64,000 nt of DNA, taken from Companilactobacillus formosensis (GTDB lineage Bacteria > Bacillota > Bacilli > Lactobacillales > Lactobacillaceae). Below the pieces are notes generated by a model. It was not told the origin of the DNA and ran no database searches. It saw only the letters and a program-made list of their open reading frames with translations. Where the stretch lies: the NCBI RefSeq assembly GCF_005405305.1, contig NZ_BJDU01000007.1, positions 1-64,000 on the forward strand. Reading direction: 5' to 3'. Below are positions 8,318 through 17,571 of the stretch, in pieces (position 1 is the stretch's first letter; each line of letters starts with the position of its first letter). The translations under genes were made by a program, and so were the position numbers.

Positions 8318-9484
8318 GTGAAAAACAATTTATTACCATTAGGAACTCGAGATGAATTTGGAGTTCGTTCTGAAGAAAAGCAACGCATCATTGGGGTGAT
8401 TCAGCGACATTTCAAAGAATTGGGTTTTGCAAGAATTTCTACGCCAATTATCGAAAAACAAGCTGTCTTTCAACCTTACCAATTGATTAACTCAAAGATG
8501 TATCGCTTGTTAGATCAAGAAGGTGACACGATTGTTTTAAGACCGGACTTGACCTTACCAATAGCAAGATTTCTCAGTTCGACGAGTATTCCTTTACCAC
8601 AAAAATTTAGTTATGTCGGTGATATTTTTCGACTCAGCCGCAGTCTTTCAGGTTCATACAATCAGTTGACTCAAGCGGGAATTGAATTGGTTGGTTATCA
8701 GTCAACCAAAGCTGAGTTGGAATGTTTGATCAATATTTATGATTTGAGTCAAGAAATTTTAGATGAACAAGTAACGATTGAATTAGGCTATGCCGATTTT
8801 GCCAAAATTTTTCTTGATATTTTTACCGACGATGTTGAATTGAGAAAACAAATAGCTCAAGCGTTGTTCGATAAAAAGATAACTGAATATGAACGTCTGA
8901 TTCAGCCGTTTAAAGATAGTAATTTATATTGCTTATTAAAAAAATGGCCAAGACTTTTTGGTAAGCCGGTGGATATTTTTCAAGAATTAAATCAATACGA
9001 TTTACCAGATTCAGTTAATTTGCGCTTGAAAAAAATCGAAGAAATAGTTTCTCTAGTCAAGCAAGTTCGTCCTAATCAGCAAATAGTTATCGACTTGAGT
9101 AGTCGTGCGCCGCAGCAGTATTACACTGGTTTAACTTTTCGAGGTTTTGCCAAAAGTGGTGAAGATTATATTTTCAGCGGTGGACGTTATGACAACTTAC
9201 TAGCTAACTTTCAAGCCCAAAATGAACCGGCAGTTGGCATGGGAATCGATATCGATTTATTAACAGACTTATGTACAAGGAAATTCAATCGTGTACCAAA
9301 AACTTTAGTCTTTAGTTCAATTGAGAATTGGTCAAAAGCACAAGCATTAGTGCAAAAATTGCCGAACGCAACCTTATCTTTAAGTGATACAAAAGCTGAT
9401 GCCATAAAAGAGTCAAAAAAAATTCAAGCTAAGTTGATCGATATTGAGGAGGATGAAAATGAATTTAAAGATAGCTTTAACTAA
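8318..9484 (+). CDS. hisZ: ATP phosphoribosyltransferase regulatory subunit
   Basis: HisRS-like paralogue with no aminoacylation role. It forms a hetero-octamer with short-form HisG and carries the histidine feedback response (family knowledge). 388 aa. Starts at GTG 8318, with GGGGAGG upstream. Seen: class II synthetase-like motif 2 region (VLRPDLTLPIARFLS, then FSYVGDIFR), the HisRS-like YYTGLTFRGF segment and FSGGRYDNLL. First gene of the ten-gene operon; its end overlaps hisG by 26 bp, suggesting coupled translation of the two subunits. Confidence 0.95.
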   Translation: MKNNLLPLGTRDEFGVRSEEKQRIIGVIQRHFKELGFARISTPIIEKQAVFQPYQLINSKMYRLLDQEGDTIVLRPDLTLPIARFLSSTSIPLPQKFSYVGDIFRLSRSLSGSYNQLTQAGIELVGYQSTKAELECLINIYDLSQEILDEQVTIELGYADFAKIFLDIFTDDVELRKQIAQALFDKKITEYERLIQPFKDSNLYCLLKKWPRLFGKPVDIFQELNQYDLPDSVNLRLKKIEEIVSLVKQVRPNQQIVIDLSSRAPQQYYTGLTFRGFAKSGEDYIFSGGRYDNLLANFQAQNEPAVGMGIDIDLLTDLCTRKFNRVPKTLVFSSIENWSKAQALVQKLPNATLSLSDTKADAIKESKKIQAKLIDIEEDENEFKDSFN

Positions 9485-10097
9485 AGGTCGAGTTGAAAAA
9501 CAAGTCATTCCACTATTAGAAAAAGCTGGAATCGATTGTACGCAGCTACGAAATAAAAAGAGACGTTTGATATTTAATTCCACCTCTCAGCCATTTGAAT
9601 TTATTCTCGCCAAAGGTCCAGATGTCACAACCTTTTTGGAACGGGGAGTCGTTGATATAGGCATTGTTGGCAGTGATATTTTGACAGAGCATCGTAATAG
9701 TCAATATGAATTATTAGATTTAAAGACAGGTCATTGTCAATTTGTTTTAGCATCAACGAAAGATTTTGATCCCGCTGAACCTAAACGAAAAATTATAGGA
9801 ACTAAATATCCTAATATCACTAAAGATTACTTTGATGGTCTAGGGCAAGATGTCGAAATAATCAAAATCGAAGGGTCGGTCGAATTGGCTCCCTTGATTG
9901 GTTTAACTGATGCCATCGTTGATATCACGGAAACTGGAACCACGCTTCGTGAAAACAATTTAAAGGTTTTTGATTACTTAAACAAAGTTTCCACTCGCGT
10001 AGTAGTCAATCGGATGGCTTTAAAGCAACATCCCCAAGAAATATTTGAATTTATAGATCAATTAAAAAAGGTCGTTACTGAAGAAAGAGGCAAGTAA
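9459..10097 (+). CDS. hisG: ATP phosphoribosyltransferase catalytic subunit, short form
   Basis: First committed step of histidine synthesis: ATP plus PRPP gives phosphoribosyl-ATP. 212 aa from the ATG at 9459, preferred over 9444/9453 because GAGGAGG (9446-9452) is 6 nt upstream. Seen: LTKGRVEKQ at the N-terminus, GVVDIGIVGSDIL, and the PRPP-binding-type ITETGTTLRENNL. The C-terminal regulatory ACT-like domain of long HisG is missing, which matches the presence of HisZ. Confidence 0.96.
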   Translation: MNLKIALTKGRVEKQVIPLLEKAGIDCTQLRNKKRRLIFNSTSQPFEFILAKGPDVTTFLERGVVDIGIVGSDILTEHRNSQYELLDLKTGHCQFVLASTKDFDPAEPKRKIIGTKYPNITKDYFDGLGQDVEIIKIEGSVELAPLIGLTDAIVDITETGTTLRENNLKVFDYLNKVSTRVVVNRMALKQHPQEIFEFIDQLKKVVTEERGK

Positions 10098-10099
10098 AA

Positions 10100-11386
10100 A
10101 TGAAAATTTATCAAAAGAGCTTAACTGAATTAGAAAAGATCGTCCAAAATAAAACACGTCAATTAACTGACTTCAAAGTGGAACAAGCTGTTAGCCAGAT
10201 TATTGAACAAGTTGTTGAAAATGGAGATGAAGCTGTTCGCAATTATGAAGAAAAATTTGACCAAGTGAAATTGGCAGATTTCAAATTAGATCAAGCAGTT
10301 ATTGATGAAGCTTATGAAACCTTAGATGAAAATGTTAAAAAAGCACTATTGTTAGCCAAGAGAAACATCACGAGTTTCCACCAAAAAGAAGTCAGCAAAG
10401 GCTTTATCGATTCAGAACAAGTTGGAGTTTTGAGAGGTCAAAAATTACTGCCATTACAAAAGGTTGGACTTTACGTTCCTGGTGGTACAGCTGCCTACCC
10501 ATCAACAATTCTAATGAGTGCTTTGCCAGCTAAAATTGCTGGAGTCAAGGAAATAATCATGGTCACGCCTCCACAAAAAGACGGTATCTCCAAAGCAGTT
10601 TTGGCTGCTGCTAAGATTGCAGGAATTGATTCAATCTACCAAGTCGGTGGTGCTCAAGCGATTGCAGCGTTGGCTTTTGGAACAGAAACGATTCCTCAAG
10701 TTGACAAAATTGTGGGACCTGGAAATATCTTCGTTGCTACAGCTAAAAAACAAGTTTTTGGTCAAGTTGCTATCGACATGGTAGCTGGACCTTCAGAAAT
10801 TGGGATTATTGCTGACGAGCAAGCTGATCCTAAACAGTTAGCCGCTGACTTGTTATCGCAAGCAGAACATGACAAGTTGGCTCGTCCTATCTTAGTAACT
10901 GATAGTGAAAAATTAGCTCAAGCTGTTAGTCAAAATGTGGATTTGCAGCTTAAAACTTTACCACGTCAAGAAATCGCTCAAGCTTCAGTTTTAAACAAAG
11001 GCTTCATCGCTATCGTTAAGAACTCAGATGATATGTTCACTTTGATGAATTTGATTGCCCCAGAGCACTTGGAAATTCAATTGGAAAACCCGACCCAATA
11101 TCTCAATCAAATTAAAAACGCCGGTTCAGTTTTCTTAGGAAAATACGCATCTGAACCTTTGGGAGATTATGTTGCCGGACCTAACCACATTTTACCAACG
11201 GGTGGTACCGCCAGATTTTCTTCACCATTGGGAGTATATGATTTCGTCAAACGAACTTCATTTATCCAATACACTAAACCGGCTCTAGAAAAAGAAGCCA
11301 AAGCTATCACGACATTGGCACGAGTAGAAGGACTAGAAGCCCACGCTCGAGCTATCGAATCAAGATTTGATAAATACTATGAATAA
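10100..11386 (+). CDS. hisD: Histidinol dehydrogenase
   Basis: Zinc- and NAD-dependent enzyme that oxidises L-histidinol in two steps to L-histidine. 428 aa, the normal length. Seen: GLYVPGGTAAYPSTILM, the GPGNIFVATAKK nucleotide-binding region, DMVAGPSEIGIIAD, AEHD and the metal/substrate segment AGPNHILPTGG near the C-terminus. It begins 2 bp after hisG with an AGAGGCAAG-type ribosome site inside the end of hisG, so expression is coupled to the operon. Confidence 0.97.
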   Translation: MKIYQKSLTELEKIVQNKTRQLTDFKVEQAVSQIIEQVVENGDEAVRNYEEKFDQVKLADFKLDQAVIDEAYETLDENVKKALLLAKRNITSFHQKEVSKGFIDSEQVGVLRGQKLLPLQKVGLYVPGGTAAYPSTILMSALPAKIAGVKEIIMVTPPQKDGISKAVLAAAKIAGIDSIYQVGGAQAIAALAFGTETIPQVDKIVGPGNIFVATAKKQVFGQVAIDMVAGPSEIGIIADEQADPKQLAADLLSQAEHDKLARPILVTDSEKLAQAVSQNVDLQLKTLPRQEIAQASVLNKGFIAIVKNSDDMFTLMNLIAPEHLEIQLENPTQYLNQIKNAGSVFLGKYASEPLGDYVAGPNHILPTGGTARFSSPLGVYDFVKRTSFIQYTKPALEKEAKAITTLARVEGLEAHARAIESRFDKYYE

Positions 11387-11398
11387 GAGGGAACAAGG

Positions 11399-11983
11399 AT
11401 GAGACAAGCAACGATTGAACGTAATACTAAAGAAACGCAAATTAAGATGACTTTAAACTTGGATGACCAGAGTCAAGTCGATATCGATACTGGAATTGGC
11501 TTTTTGAATCACATGTTGAACCTCTTTGCCAAACACGGACGTTTTGGTCTAGTAGTGAAAGTTAATGGTGATTTGGATGTTGATCCACACCACACGACTG
11601 AAGATACCGGCATCGTTTTGGGAGAATGTATCAAACAAGCTTTGGGACAGAAAATTGGTATTGAAAGATTTGGAACGCAATTCGTGCCGATGGATGAAAC
11701 TTTAGGACAGGTTAGTTTGGATCTTAGCGGTCGTTCATATTTAGTCTTTGATGCATTATTTGAAAACCCTCGTTTGGGCGGACTAGATACTGAAACTGTG
11801 GAAGATTTTTTCCAAGCAGTAGCTTTTAGTGCTGAGATGAATTTGCACGCAAGAATCCTTTATGGACGAAATACTCACCACAAGGTAGAAAGTTTATTCA
11901 AAGCTTTTGGCCGAGCCTTACGTCAAGCAGTAACAGTCAATCCAGAAATCATTGGAGTCAATTCTACGAAAGGTGTGATTTGA
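11399..11983 (+). CDS. hisB: Imidazoleglycerol-phosphate dehydratase
   Basis: Manganese enzyme that dehydrates imidazoleglycerol phosphate to imidazoleacetol phosphate. 194 aa, a monofunctional dehydratase without the phosphatase domain of enterobacterial HisB. Seen: [31 protein letters not shown] and the second metal-binding motif [18 protein letters not shown]. The phosphatase step is supplied by hisK. Its stop codon shares one base with the hisH start. Confidence 0.97.
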   Translation: MRQATIERNTKETQIKMTLNLDDQSQVDIDTGIGFLNHMLNLFAKHGRFGLVVKVNGDLDVDPHHTTEDTGIVLGECIKQALGQKIGIERFGTQFVPMDETLGQVSLDLSGRSYLVFDALFENPRLGGLDTETVEDFFQAVAFSAEMNLHARILYGRNTHHKVESLFKAFGRALRQAVTVNPEIIGVNSTKGVI

Positions 11984-12600
11984 TGTTTGCAATCGTCGAT
12001 TATGATACTGGAAACACCCGAAACCTCAAAAAAGCCTTAGATTATTTACAAATAGAAAATCAATTGACGGCTGATTCCGCAACCATCCTTCAAGCAGAGG
12101 CAGTAATTTTGCCCGGAGTTGGAGCCTTTAAACCAGCAATGCAAGCCCTGGAAGACCGTAATTTGGTGACAGTTTTAAAACAAGTTAAAGCAAAGCAAAT
12201 TCCCATTTTAGGTATTTGTCTAGGGATGCAATTGCTTTTTGAAGCTAGTGAAGAATATGGATTTACCAAAGGCTTAGGCTTTATCAAAGGTCAGGTCAAA
12301 CAAATTCCTAAACGTCAATTAAAAATCCCGCAAATGGGTTGGAATAAAAATCAGGCATTCATCAAGACTAGTTTTCCAATTGATCAACAATATACTTATT
12401 TCGTTCATTCCTATTATGCAGATTGTTCCTTGGAAAACGTTGTAGCTGGAGTGGACTATGGGCAATTGATTCCAAGTTTGGTTCAAAATGACAGAGTTAT
12501 CGGGATGCAATTTCATCCAGAAAAGAGTGGTCAAGTTGGTTTGAATTTGTTGAAAAACTTCCAAAGGATGGTGACTGAAGATGATTTTTCCAGCAATTGA
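11983..12600 (+). CDS. hisH: Imidazole glycerol phosphate synthase, glutaminase subunit
   Basis: Class I glutamine amidotransferase that supplies ammonia to HisF. 205 aa from the ATG at 11983, which overlaps the hisB TGA; AGGTG lies 7 nt upstream. An overlapping TTG at 11980 is less likely. Seen: the oxyanion segment LPGVGAF, nucleophile elbow GICLGMQLLFE with the catalytic Cys, and MQFHPEKSG carrying the catalytic His and Glu. The 3' end overlaps hisA by 20 bp. Confidence 0.97.
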   Translation: MFAIVDYDTGNTRNLKKALDYLQIENQLTADSATILQAEAVILPGVGAFKPAMQALEDRNLVTVLKQVKAKQIPILGICLGMQLLFEASEEYGFTKGLGFIKGQVKQIPKRQLKIPQMGWNKNQAFIKTSFPIDQQYTYFVHSYYADCSLENVVAGVDYGQLIPSLVQNDRVIGMQFHPEKSGQVGLNLLKNFQRMVTEDDFSSN

Positions 12601-13300
12601 TTTAAAAAATGGTCAGAGCGTGCGCTTATTTCAAGGCAACTATCAAGCAGTGACAACGATTAATGAAGAGCCAATACAGCAGGCACTTCAAATAGATGCG
12701 TCCGGTATCAATCAACTTCATCTTGTTGATTTAGATGGTGCCAAAAGTGGTCAACCTGAAAATTTCACAACGATTAAACAAATTCGTCAAAGTTTTAGGG
12801 GCTTTTTAGAACTAGGCGGCGGCATTAGAACTTATCAAATCGCCCAACAATATCTTGAATTAGGTATCGATCGTATCGTAATCGGTTCGGCCGCTTTGAA
12901 AAATCCACAACTAGTCAAGCAATTATTGAATGATTTTGGCAAACAAAAAATTGCCGTTGGGATTGACGGTAAAAACGGACAAGTCGCAACTGAGGGCTGG
13001 TTGGAACAGTCCAATGTAAAAATGACTGATTTGATTTCTAAAATGAATGAGTTCGGTGCTCAGAATTTTATCGTCACAGATGTCAGTCGAGATGGAACTA
13101 TGCAAGGTCCTAATCTAGATTTATTAGCAAATTTGAAAGAAGAGCTTCCGCAAGTCAATTTGATAGCTAGTGGCGGCATTCGTAATGTTGAAGATTTAAA
13201 AGCTTTGAAAAAAATGGGCATAGAAGAAAGCATTATCGGTAAAGCACTATTTGAAAAAACGATTTCTCTTGCACAGATTTTGGAGGTAGAAAAATGTTAG
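12581..13300 (+). CDS. hisA: ProFAR isomerase (HisA)
   Basis: TIM-barrel enzyme performing the Amadori rearrangement of ProFAR to PRFAR. 239 aa. Seen: N-terminal catalytic Asp in [14 protein letters not shown], the second catalytic Asp in [13 protein letters not shown], and phosphate-binding glycine motifs ELGGGIRT and ASGGIRN. Overlaps hisH by 20 bp and hisF by 7 bp. Confidence 0.97.
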   Translation: MIFPAIDLKNGQSVRLFQGNYQAVTTINEEPIQQALQIDASGINQLHLVDLDGAKSGQPENFTTIKQIRQSFRGFLELGGGIRTYQIAQQYLELGIDRIVIGSAALKNPQLVKQLLNDFGKQKIAVGIDGKNGQVATEGWLEQSNVKMTDLISKMNEFGAQNFIVTDVSRDGTMQGPNLDLLANLKEELPQVNLIASGGIRNVEDLKALKKMGIEESIIGKALFEKTISLAQILEVEKC

Positions 13301-14046
13301 CCAAAAGAATTATTCCATGTCTTGATGTCGATGATGGTCGTGTTAAAAAGGGAGTTAATTTTGTCAATTTAACGGATGTTGGCGATCCAGTTGCAATTGC
13401 GGCTGAATATCAAAATCAAGGTGCAGATGAATTAGTCTTTTTAGATATTTCAGCGACAAATCAAAAACGACAAACAACGATTAATATGGTAGAAAAAGTT
13501 TCTCGCCAAGTTTTTATGCCTTTAACTATCGGTGGCGGAATTAAATCAGTAACAGATATGGATCGCCTATTAAAAGCTGGTGCCGATAAAATAGCTATTA
13601 ATTCTGCTGCAGTAAATGACCCTAAATTGATCAGTCAGGGGGCTCAAAAATTTGGCAATCAATGTATCGTTGTCGCTATCGATGTTCAAAAAGAAGCTGG
13701 ACAGTATGTCGTCTATGTGAATGGTGGACGTAAGAAAACAAATTTGGATGCTATTTCTTGGGCTAAAAAAGTCGTTGAATTAGGGGCAGGCGAATTATTA
13801 GTTACGAGTATGGACCAAGATGGTACCAAAGATGGATTTGATATCGAATTGTATCAAAGAATCAATCAAGTAGTCGATGTACCAATCATTGCTTCAGGTG
13901 GTGCTGGTGATGTCAGTGATTTCAGTCAAGTTTTTTTGGAAGCAAATGTTGATGGGGCTCTAGCAGCTTCAGTCTTTCATTTTGGCGAATTAACAATTGC
14001 AGATGTGAAACAATTCATTAAATCTAAAGGAGTGATTGTTAGATGA
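13294..14046 (+). CDS. hisF: Imidazole glycerol phosphate synthase, cyclase subunit
   Basis: TIM-barrel partner of HisH; makes imidazoleglycerol phosphate and AICAR from PRFAR and ammonia. 250 aa. Seen: [18 protein letters not shown] with catalytic Asp11, [22 protein letters not shown] with the second catalytic Asp, and IASGGAGD. The ribosome site (TGGAGG) lies inside hisA; the stop overlaps the hisI start by 4 bp. Confidence 0.97.
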   Translation: MLAKRIIPCLDVDDGRVKKGVNFVNLTDVGDPVAIAAEYQNQGADELVFLDISATNQKRQTTINMVEKVSRQVFMPLTIGGGIKSVTDMDRLLKAGADKIAINSAAVNDPKLISQGAQKFGNQCIVVAIDVQKEAGQYVVYVNGGRKKTNLDAISWAKKVVELGAGELLVTSMDQDGTKDGFDIELYQRINQVVDVPIIASGGAGDVSDFSQVFLEANVDGALAASVFHFGELTIADVKQFIKSKGVIVR

Positions 14047-14357
14047 TACAGCCAGATTTTTCAAAAGGACTTTTAACTACAGTTGTAACAGATGCAACGA
14101 CTAAAGATGTCTTGATGGTCGCTTGGATGAATCAAGAGAGTTATCAAAAGACCCTAACTAGTGGTCAAACTTGGTTTTGGTCACGTTCTAGAAAGTGTTT
14201 ATGGCATAAGGGTGAAACTAGTGGTAACACCCAAGATGTTGTCAGTTTGACGTTAGATTGTGATTTGGATACCTTATTAGTTTCTGTCAATCCCCATGGT
14301 CCAGCTTGTCATACCGGTAATCGAACTTGTTTTTTTAACCCAGTGAAAGAAGGATAA
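14043..14357 (+). CDS. hisI: Phosphoribosyl-AMP cyclohydrolase
   Basis: Zinc and magnesium enzyme opening the purine ring of phosphoribosyl-AMP. 104 aa, stand-alone and not fused to HisE as in enterics. Seen: [40 protein letters not shown] and HTGNRTCF, which together hold the Asp and Cys metal ligands. ATGA overlap with hisF indicates coupled translation. Confidence 0.97.
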   Translation: MIQPDFSKGLLTTVVTDATTKDVLMVAWMNQESYQKTLTSGQTWFWSRSRKCLWHKGETSGNTQDVVSLTLDCDLDTLLVSVNPHGPACHTGNRTCFFNPVKEG

Positions 14358-14359
14358 TT

Positions 14360-14692
14360 ATGCAAAATTTAGATGAATTATATAACTTAGTCAAAGAACG
14401 TCAAACTAATCCTAAGAAAGGTTCGTATACTGATTATTTATTTTCTGAAGGTTTGGATAAAATCTTGAAAAAGGTCGGTGAAGAATCGACTGAGGTAATC
14501 GTTGCTGCGAAAAATCCCGGCAAAAAACGTGGTGACGGAGAATTAGTCTATGAATCGGCTGATTTGTTGTATCACTTGTGCGTTTTGTGGGTACAACAAG
14601 GCATTACTTTTGATCAAATCAAGGAAGAATTGGCTAAAAGAGAAGGCTTAATGAGCCAGTTTAAAGATCGTCCGGAAATTAAAGATTTGTAG
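14360..14692 (+). CDS. hisE: Phosphoribosyl-ATP pyrophosphatase
   Basis: MazG-like all-alpha hydrolase that converts phosphoribosyl-ATP to phosphoribosyl-AMP. 110 aa. Seen: [20 protein letters not shown], the metal-binding [11 protein letters not shown] helix and [12 protein letters not shown]. It begins 2 bp after hisI, with GAAAGAAGG as ribosome site within the end of hisI. Confidence 0.96.
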   Translation: MQNLDELYNLVKERQTNPKKGSYTDYLFSEGLDKILKKVGEESTEVIVAAKNPGKKRGDGELVYESADLLYHLCVLWVQQGITFDQIKEELAKREGLMSQFKDRPEIKDL

Positions 14693-14703
14693 GAGGCTAT
14701 TTT

Positions 14704-15780
14704 ATGAAAAAAATCATCCAAGAATTGAATCCATATATTCCAGAAAAGCCGTTGCAACAACTACAAGAAGAGTTAGGTCTTGAAAAGATTGTCCGTTTAT
14801 CAGCTAATGAAAATCCTTATGGAACTTCACCCAAAGTCAAAGAGGCTGTTTTGAACTGGAATTATGAATTGAGCAATCGTTATCCAGATAGTTCAGCGCA
14901 AGAATTGCGTGATTTAGTTGCCGAGAAATTTTCTTTAGATCCGAGTCAAATCGTTTTTGGCGTTGGTTTAGATGAAGTAATCGTAATGTTGTCGCGAGTA
15001 TTTTTACAGCCAGGGGATGAAGAACTTGTCAGCGTACCGACTTTTTCCGAATATGCCTTACATGCAGAGATTGAAGAAGCAGTTATCAAGGAAGTTGACA
15101 CTAAAGTTGATGGACAAATCGACTTCGATGCTTTATTAAAAAATATTACTAAAAAGACTAAATTGATTTGGTTGTGTAATCCTAATAATCCTACTGGAAC
15201 TTATGAAACTGTAGCTTTCATCGAAAAATTCGTCCAACAAGTACCTAAAGAAACGATGGTTTTGGTCGATGAAGCGTATATTGACTTTGTAACTGAAAAT
15301 ACTCCGGTTTCAGCCATGGATTTAACTAAAAAATACCCTAACATCGTAGTCATGCGCACCTTTTCTAAAGCATATGGTTTAGCTAATTTCCGCGTGGGAT
15401 ATGCGGTTTTTTCCAATCAAATTGCTGGCGAAGTTCAAAAAGTTCGTTTGCCATATAATGTTAGTTCGATTGCCCAGACGGCAGCGATTGCGGCTTTTAA
15501 AGATCAGGAGTTCGTCAATCAAGTAGTGGCAAAAAACGCTTTGGAACGGACTAAGTATGAACAGTTTTTCCAAAAATTAGGATTGAAGTTTTATCACAGT
15601 CAAGCCAATTTTATCTTTTTTGAAACTGAATCAGCTCAAAAATTAGCCCGGAATTTGTTGGAAAATGGATATTTATTGCGAACTGGTTTACGGCCTAATT
15701 GGCTTCGCTTGTCGATAGGGACGGAAGAAGATAATCTCAAAATCCAAAAAATCATCGAGAAGTTTTTTACAAAAATATAA
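14704..15780 (+). CDS. hisC: Histidinol-phosphate aminotransferase
   Basis: PLP-dependent class II aminotransferase that forms histidinol phosphate. 358 aa. Seen: RLSANENPYGTSPKV, NRYPDSSAQELRD, NPNNPTGTY, LVDEAYIDF and the PLP-lysine region RTFSKAYGLANFRVGY. AGGAGG precedes the ATG. It closes the operon; I see no clear terminator in the 82 bp before the phosphate permease gene. Confidence 0.96.
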   Translation: MKKIIQELNPYIPEKPLQQLQEELGLEKIVRLSANENPYGTSPKVKEAVLNWNYELSNRYPDSSAQELRDLVAEKFSLDPSQIVFGVGLDEVIVMLSRVFLQPGDEELVSVPTFSEYALHAEIEEAVIKEVDTKVDGQIDFDALLKNITKKTKLIWLCNPNNPTGTYETVAFIEKFVQQVPKETMVLVDEAYIDFVTENTPVSAMDLTKKYPNIVVMRTFSKAYGLANFRVGYAVFSNQIAGEVQKVRLPYNVSSIAQTAAIAAFKDQEFVNQVVAKNALERTKYEQFFQKLGLKFYHSQANFIFFETESAQKLARNLLENGYLLRTGLRPNWLRLSIGTEEDNLKIQKIIEKFFTKI

Positions 15781-15862
15781 TTAATTTTAATTTGTTAAAG
15801 ACATCACTTTTTGAATACGTTATCATAAATATGAGTAATGAATAATAAAAGTAGGTGTCGTC

Positions 15863-16879
15863 GTGAATATAGCTTTGATCGTGACGGTTGTCTTAGTAAT
15901 GGCAGTCGTCTTTGTTAATGGTTGGACTGATGCCCCCAATGCCATTGCCACCGCAGTTTCCACACGGGTTTTGCGACCGAATGTGGCAATTTATATTGCA
16001 GTTGTAATGAATTTTTTGGGTGCCTTAGTAATGACTCTCTTTAATGCTCAAGTTGCGGAAACAATCAGTAATATCGTCAGTTTTGATGGTGCGGGTAATA
16101 CGAGCCAAATTGCCTTGGCAGCTTCATTATTTGCTATTGTCACTTGGGCTGTAGCAGCTTGGTGGTTTGGTATTCCTACGAGTGAATCACACGCTCTAAT
16201 TGCCGGTTTGACGGGGGCTGCAATGGCTCTAGGAGGTCTTCAAGCTGTCAATATGACTGAATGGTGGAAGGTTATCATTGGCTTGATCGTATCGACTATT
16301 TTTGGCCTTGGTGGCGGTTATGTCATTACCAAACTTGTCATTCTGATTTTTCGACCAGTCAATCGTTTGATTGCTAATAAATTTTTCACCGTGGGACAGG
16401 CACTTAGTGCAATGGCAATGGCTTTTTTGCATGGTGCTCAAGACGGTCAAAAATTCATGGGTGTCTTCATGTTGACACTGTATTACAACGGTTTAACGGA
16501 CAAAACTGCCAGTGGTGGTTTTGCGATACCTATTTGGGTGATGATATTGTGTTCAGTCACGATGGGAGTCGGTACTTCTGTCGGTGGAATGCGTATCATC
16601 AAATCTGTTGGGATGGATATGGTTAAGTTGGAGAAATATCAAGGCTTTTCAGCTGATCTAGGTGCTGCCATTACCTTGTTTTTCTCATCACTTTTCGGAA
16701 TTCCCGTTTCCACTACTCATACGAAGACGACCGCTATCATGGGTGCTGGGGCCGCTAAAAGAGTATCCTCAGTAGATTGGAGTGTCGTTAGAGATATGGT
16801 CTTAGCTTGGGTATTGACCTTTCCCGGCTGTGGCTTGATAGCTTATTTTATGTCGAAATTATTTATGGCAATCTTCTAG
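15863..16879 (+). CDS. pit: PiT-family inorganic phosphate permease
   Basis: Low-affinity, cation-coupled phosphate transporter, 338 aa, close to the length of bacterial Pit proteins. Starts at GTG 15863 with TAGGTG 6 nt upstream. Seen: the N-terminal PiT signature NGWTDAPNAIATAVSTR and its C-terminal counterpart around ADLGAAITLFFSSLFGIPVSTTHTKT, the two inverted halves of the family, with about ten membrane segments. It is followed 12 bp later by the DUF47/PhoU-like gene, a standard pairing. Confidence 0.92.
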   Translation: MNIALIVTVVLVMAVVFVNGWTDAPNAIATAVSTRVLRPNVAIYIAVVMNFLGALVMTLFNAQVAETISNIVSFDGAGNTSQIALAASLFAIVTWAVAAWWFGIPTSESHALIAGLTGAAMALGGLQAVNMTEWWKVIIGLIVSTIFGLGGGYVITKLVILIFRPVNRLIANKFFTVGQALSAMAMAFLHGAQDGQKFMGVFMLTLYYNGLTDKTASGGFAIPIWVMILCSVTMGVGTSVGGMRIIKSVGMDMVKLEKYQGFSADLGAAITLFFSSLFGIPVSTTHTKTTAIMGAGAAKRVSSVDWSVVRDMVLAWVLTFPGCGLIAYFMSKLFMAIF

Positions 16880-16891
16880 GGGGCAAGAAAG

Positions 16892-17518
16892 ATGGTTTTG
16901 AAGAAGAAATTTGATTTTTTCGTAGCAATGGAACACATGTCGAGTGATGCGTTAAAATCTAGCGAGTTACTCAATGAGATCATAAACGACTTTGATACAG
17001 AAAAACTACTATCGCAGAGTCAAAAAATTCACGAAATTGAAACTGACGGGGATGCTGATGTGAAAGAAATTATGCATGAATTGTATATTTCTTTTATCAC
17101 GCCAATCGATCGTGAAGATATCGTTCAATTAGTTGATAAATTAGATAATATCATCGATGGTATTAATGGGTTGACGTATGAATTTCACTATCTTAACGTT
17201 CAAGAGTTACGCCCACATACAGAAGAATTTATGGATTTGATTTGCCAAGCTGTCAAAGCCGTTCAACAGTCGGTCCGTGAATTTTCACATTATAAAAATT
17301 CCAAAACTTTACAAAAAAACGTTGATCAAGCTAATCACATTGAATCCTTAGGCGACAATCTTTATACTAAAGAACTCAGCCGATTGTTCAGAGAAGAGAA
17401 TATTGATCCAATCGATGTTATTCGTTGGCAAAAAGTTTATGCAGGTTTTGAGCGAGTGCTCGATGCTTGTGAAGATTGTGCCGATGTTATTACCGGTTTG
17501 GTTATTAAAAATAGTTAA
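16892..17518 (+). CDS. DUF47 (PhoU-like) Pit accessory protein
   Basis: Cytoplasmic all-alpha protein of the DUF47/PhoU-related family, 208 aa. These proteins are encoded next to Pit permeases and modulate phosphate uptake (family knowledge). Seen: two three-helix halves with acidic metal-binding-type motifs, HEIETDGDADVKEIMHEL and HIESLGDNLYTKEL. GGGGGCAAG ribosome site; the gene ends at a strong terminator, so it is the last gene of a two-gene unit. Confidence 0.9.
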   Translation: MVLKKKFDFFVAMEHMSSDALKSSELLNEIINDFDTEKLLSQSQKIHEIETDGDADVKEIMHELYISFITPIDREDIVQLVDKLDNIIDGINGLTYEFHYLNVQELRPHTEEFMDLICQAVKAVQQSVREFSHYKNSKTLQKNVDQANHIESLGDNLYTKELSRLFREENIDPIDVIRWQKVYAGFERVLDACEDCADVITGLVIKNS

Positions 17519-17521
17519 AAT

Positions 17522-17567
17522 AAAAAAACGTATCGAAAATAATTTGTATTTCGATACGTTTTTTTTG
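17522..17567. terminator. Bidirectional terminator
   Basis: A 12-bp stem (AACGTATCGAAA and complement) with a 9-nt loop, flanked by an A run on the left and eight T residues on the right. It sits between the convergent DUF47 and MucBP-type genes and can serve both strands. Confidence 0.9.
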
Positions 17568-17571
17568 CTCT

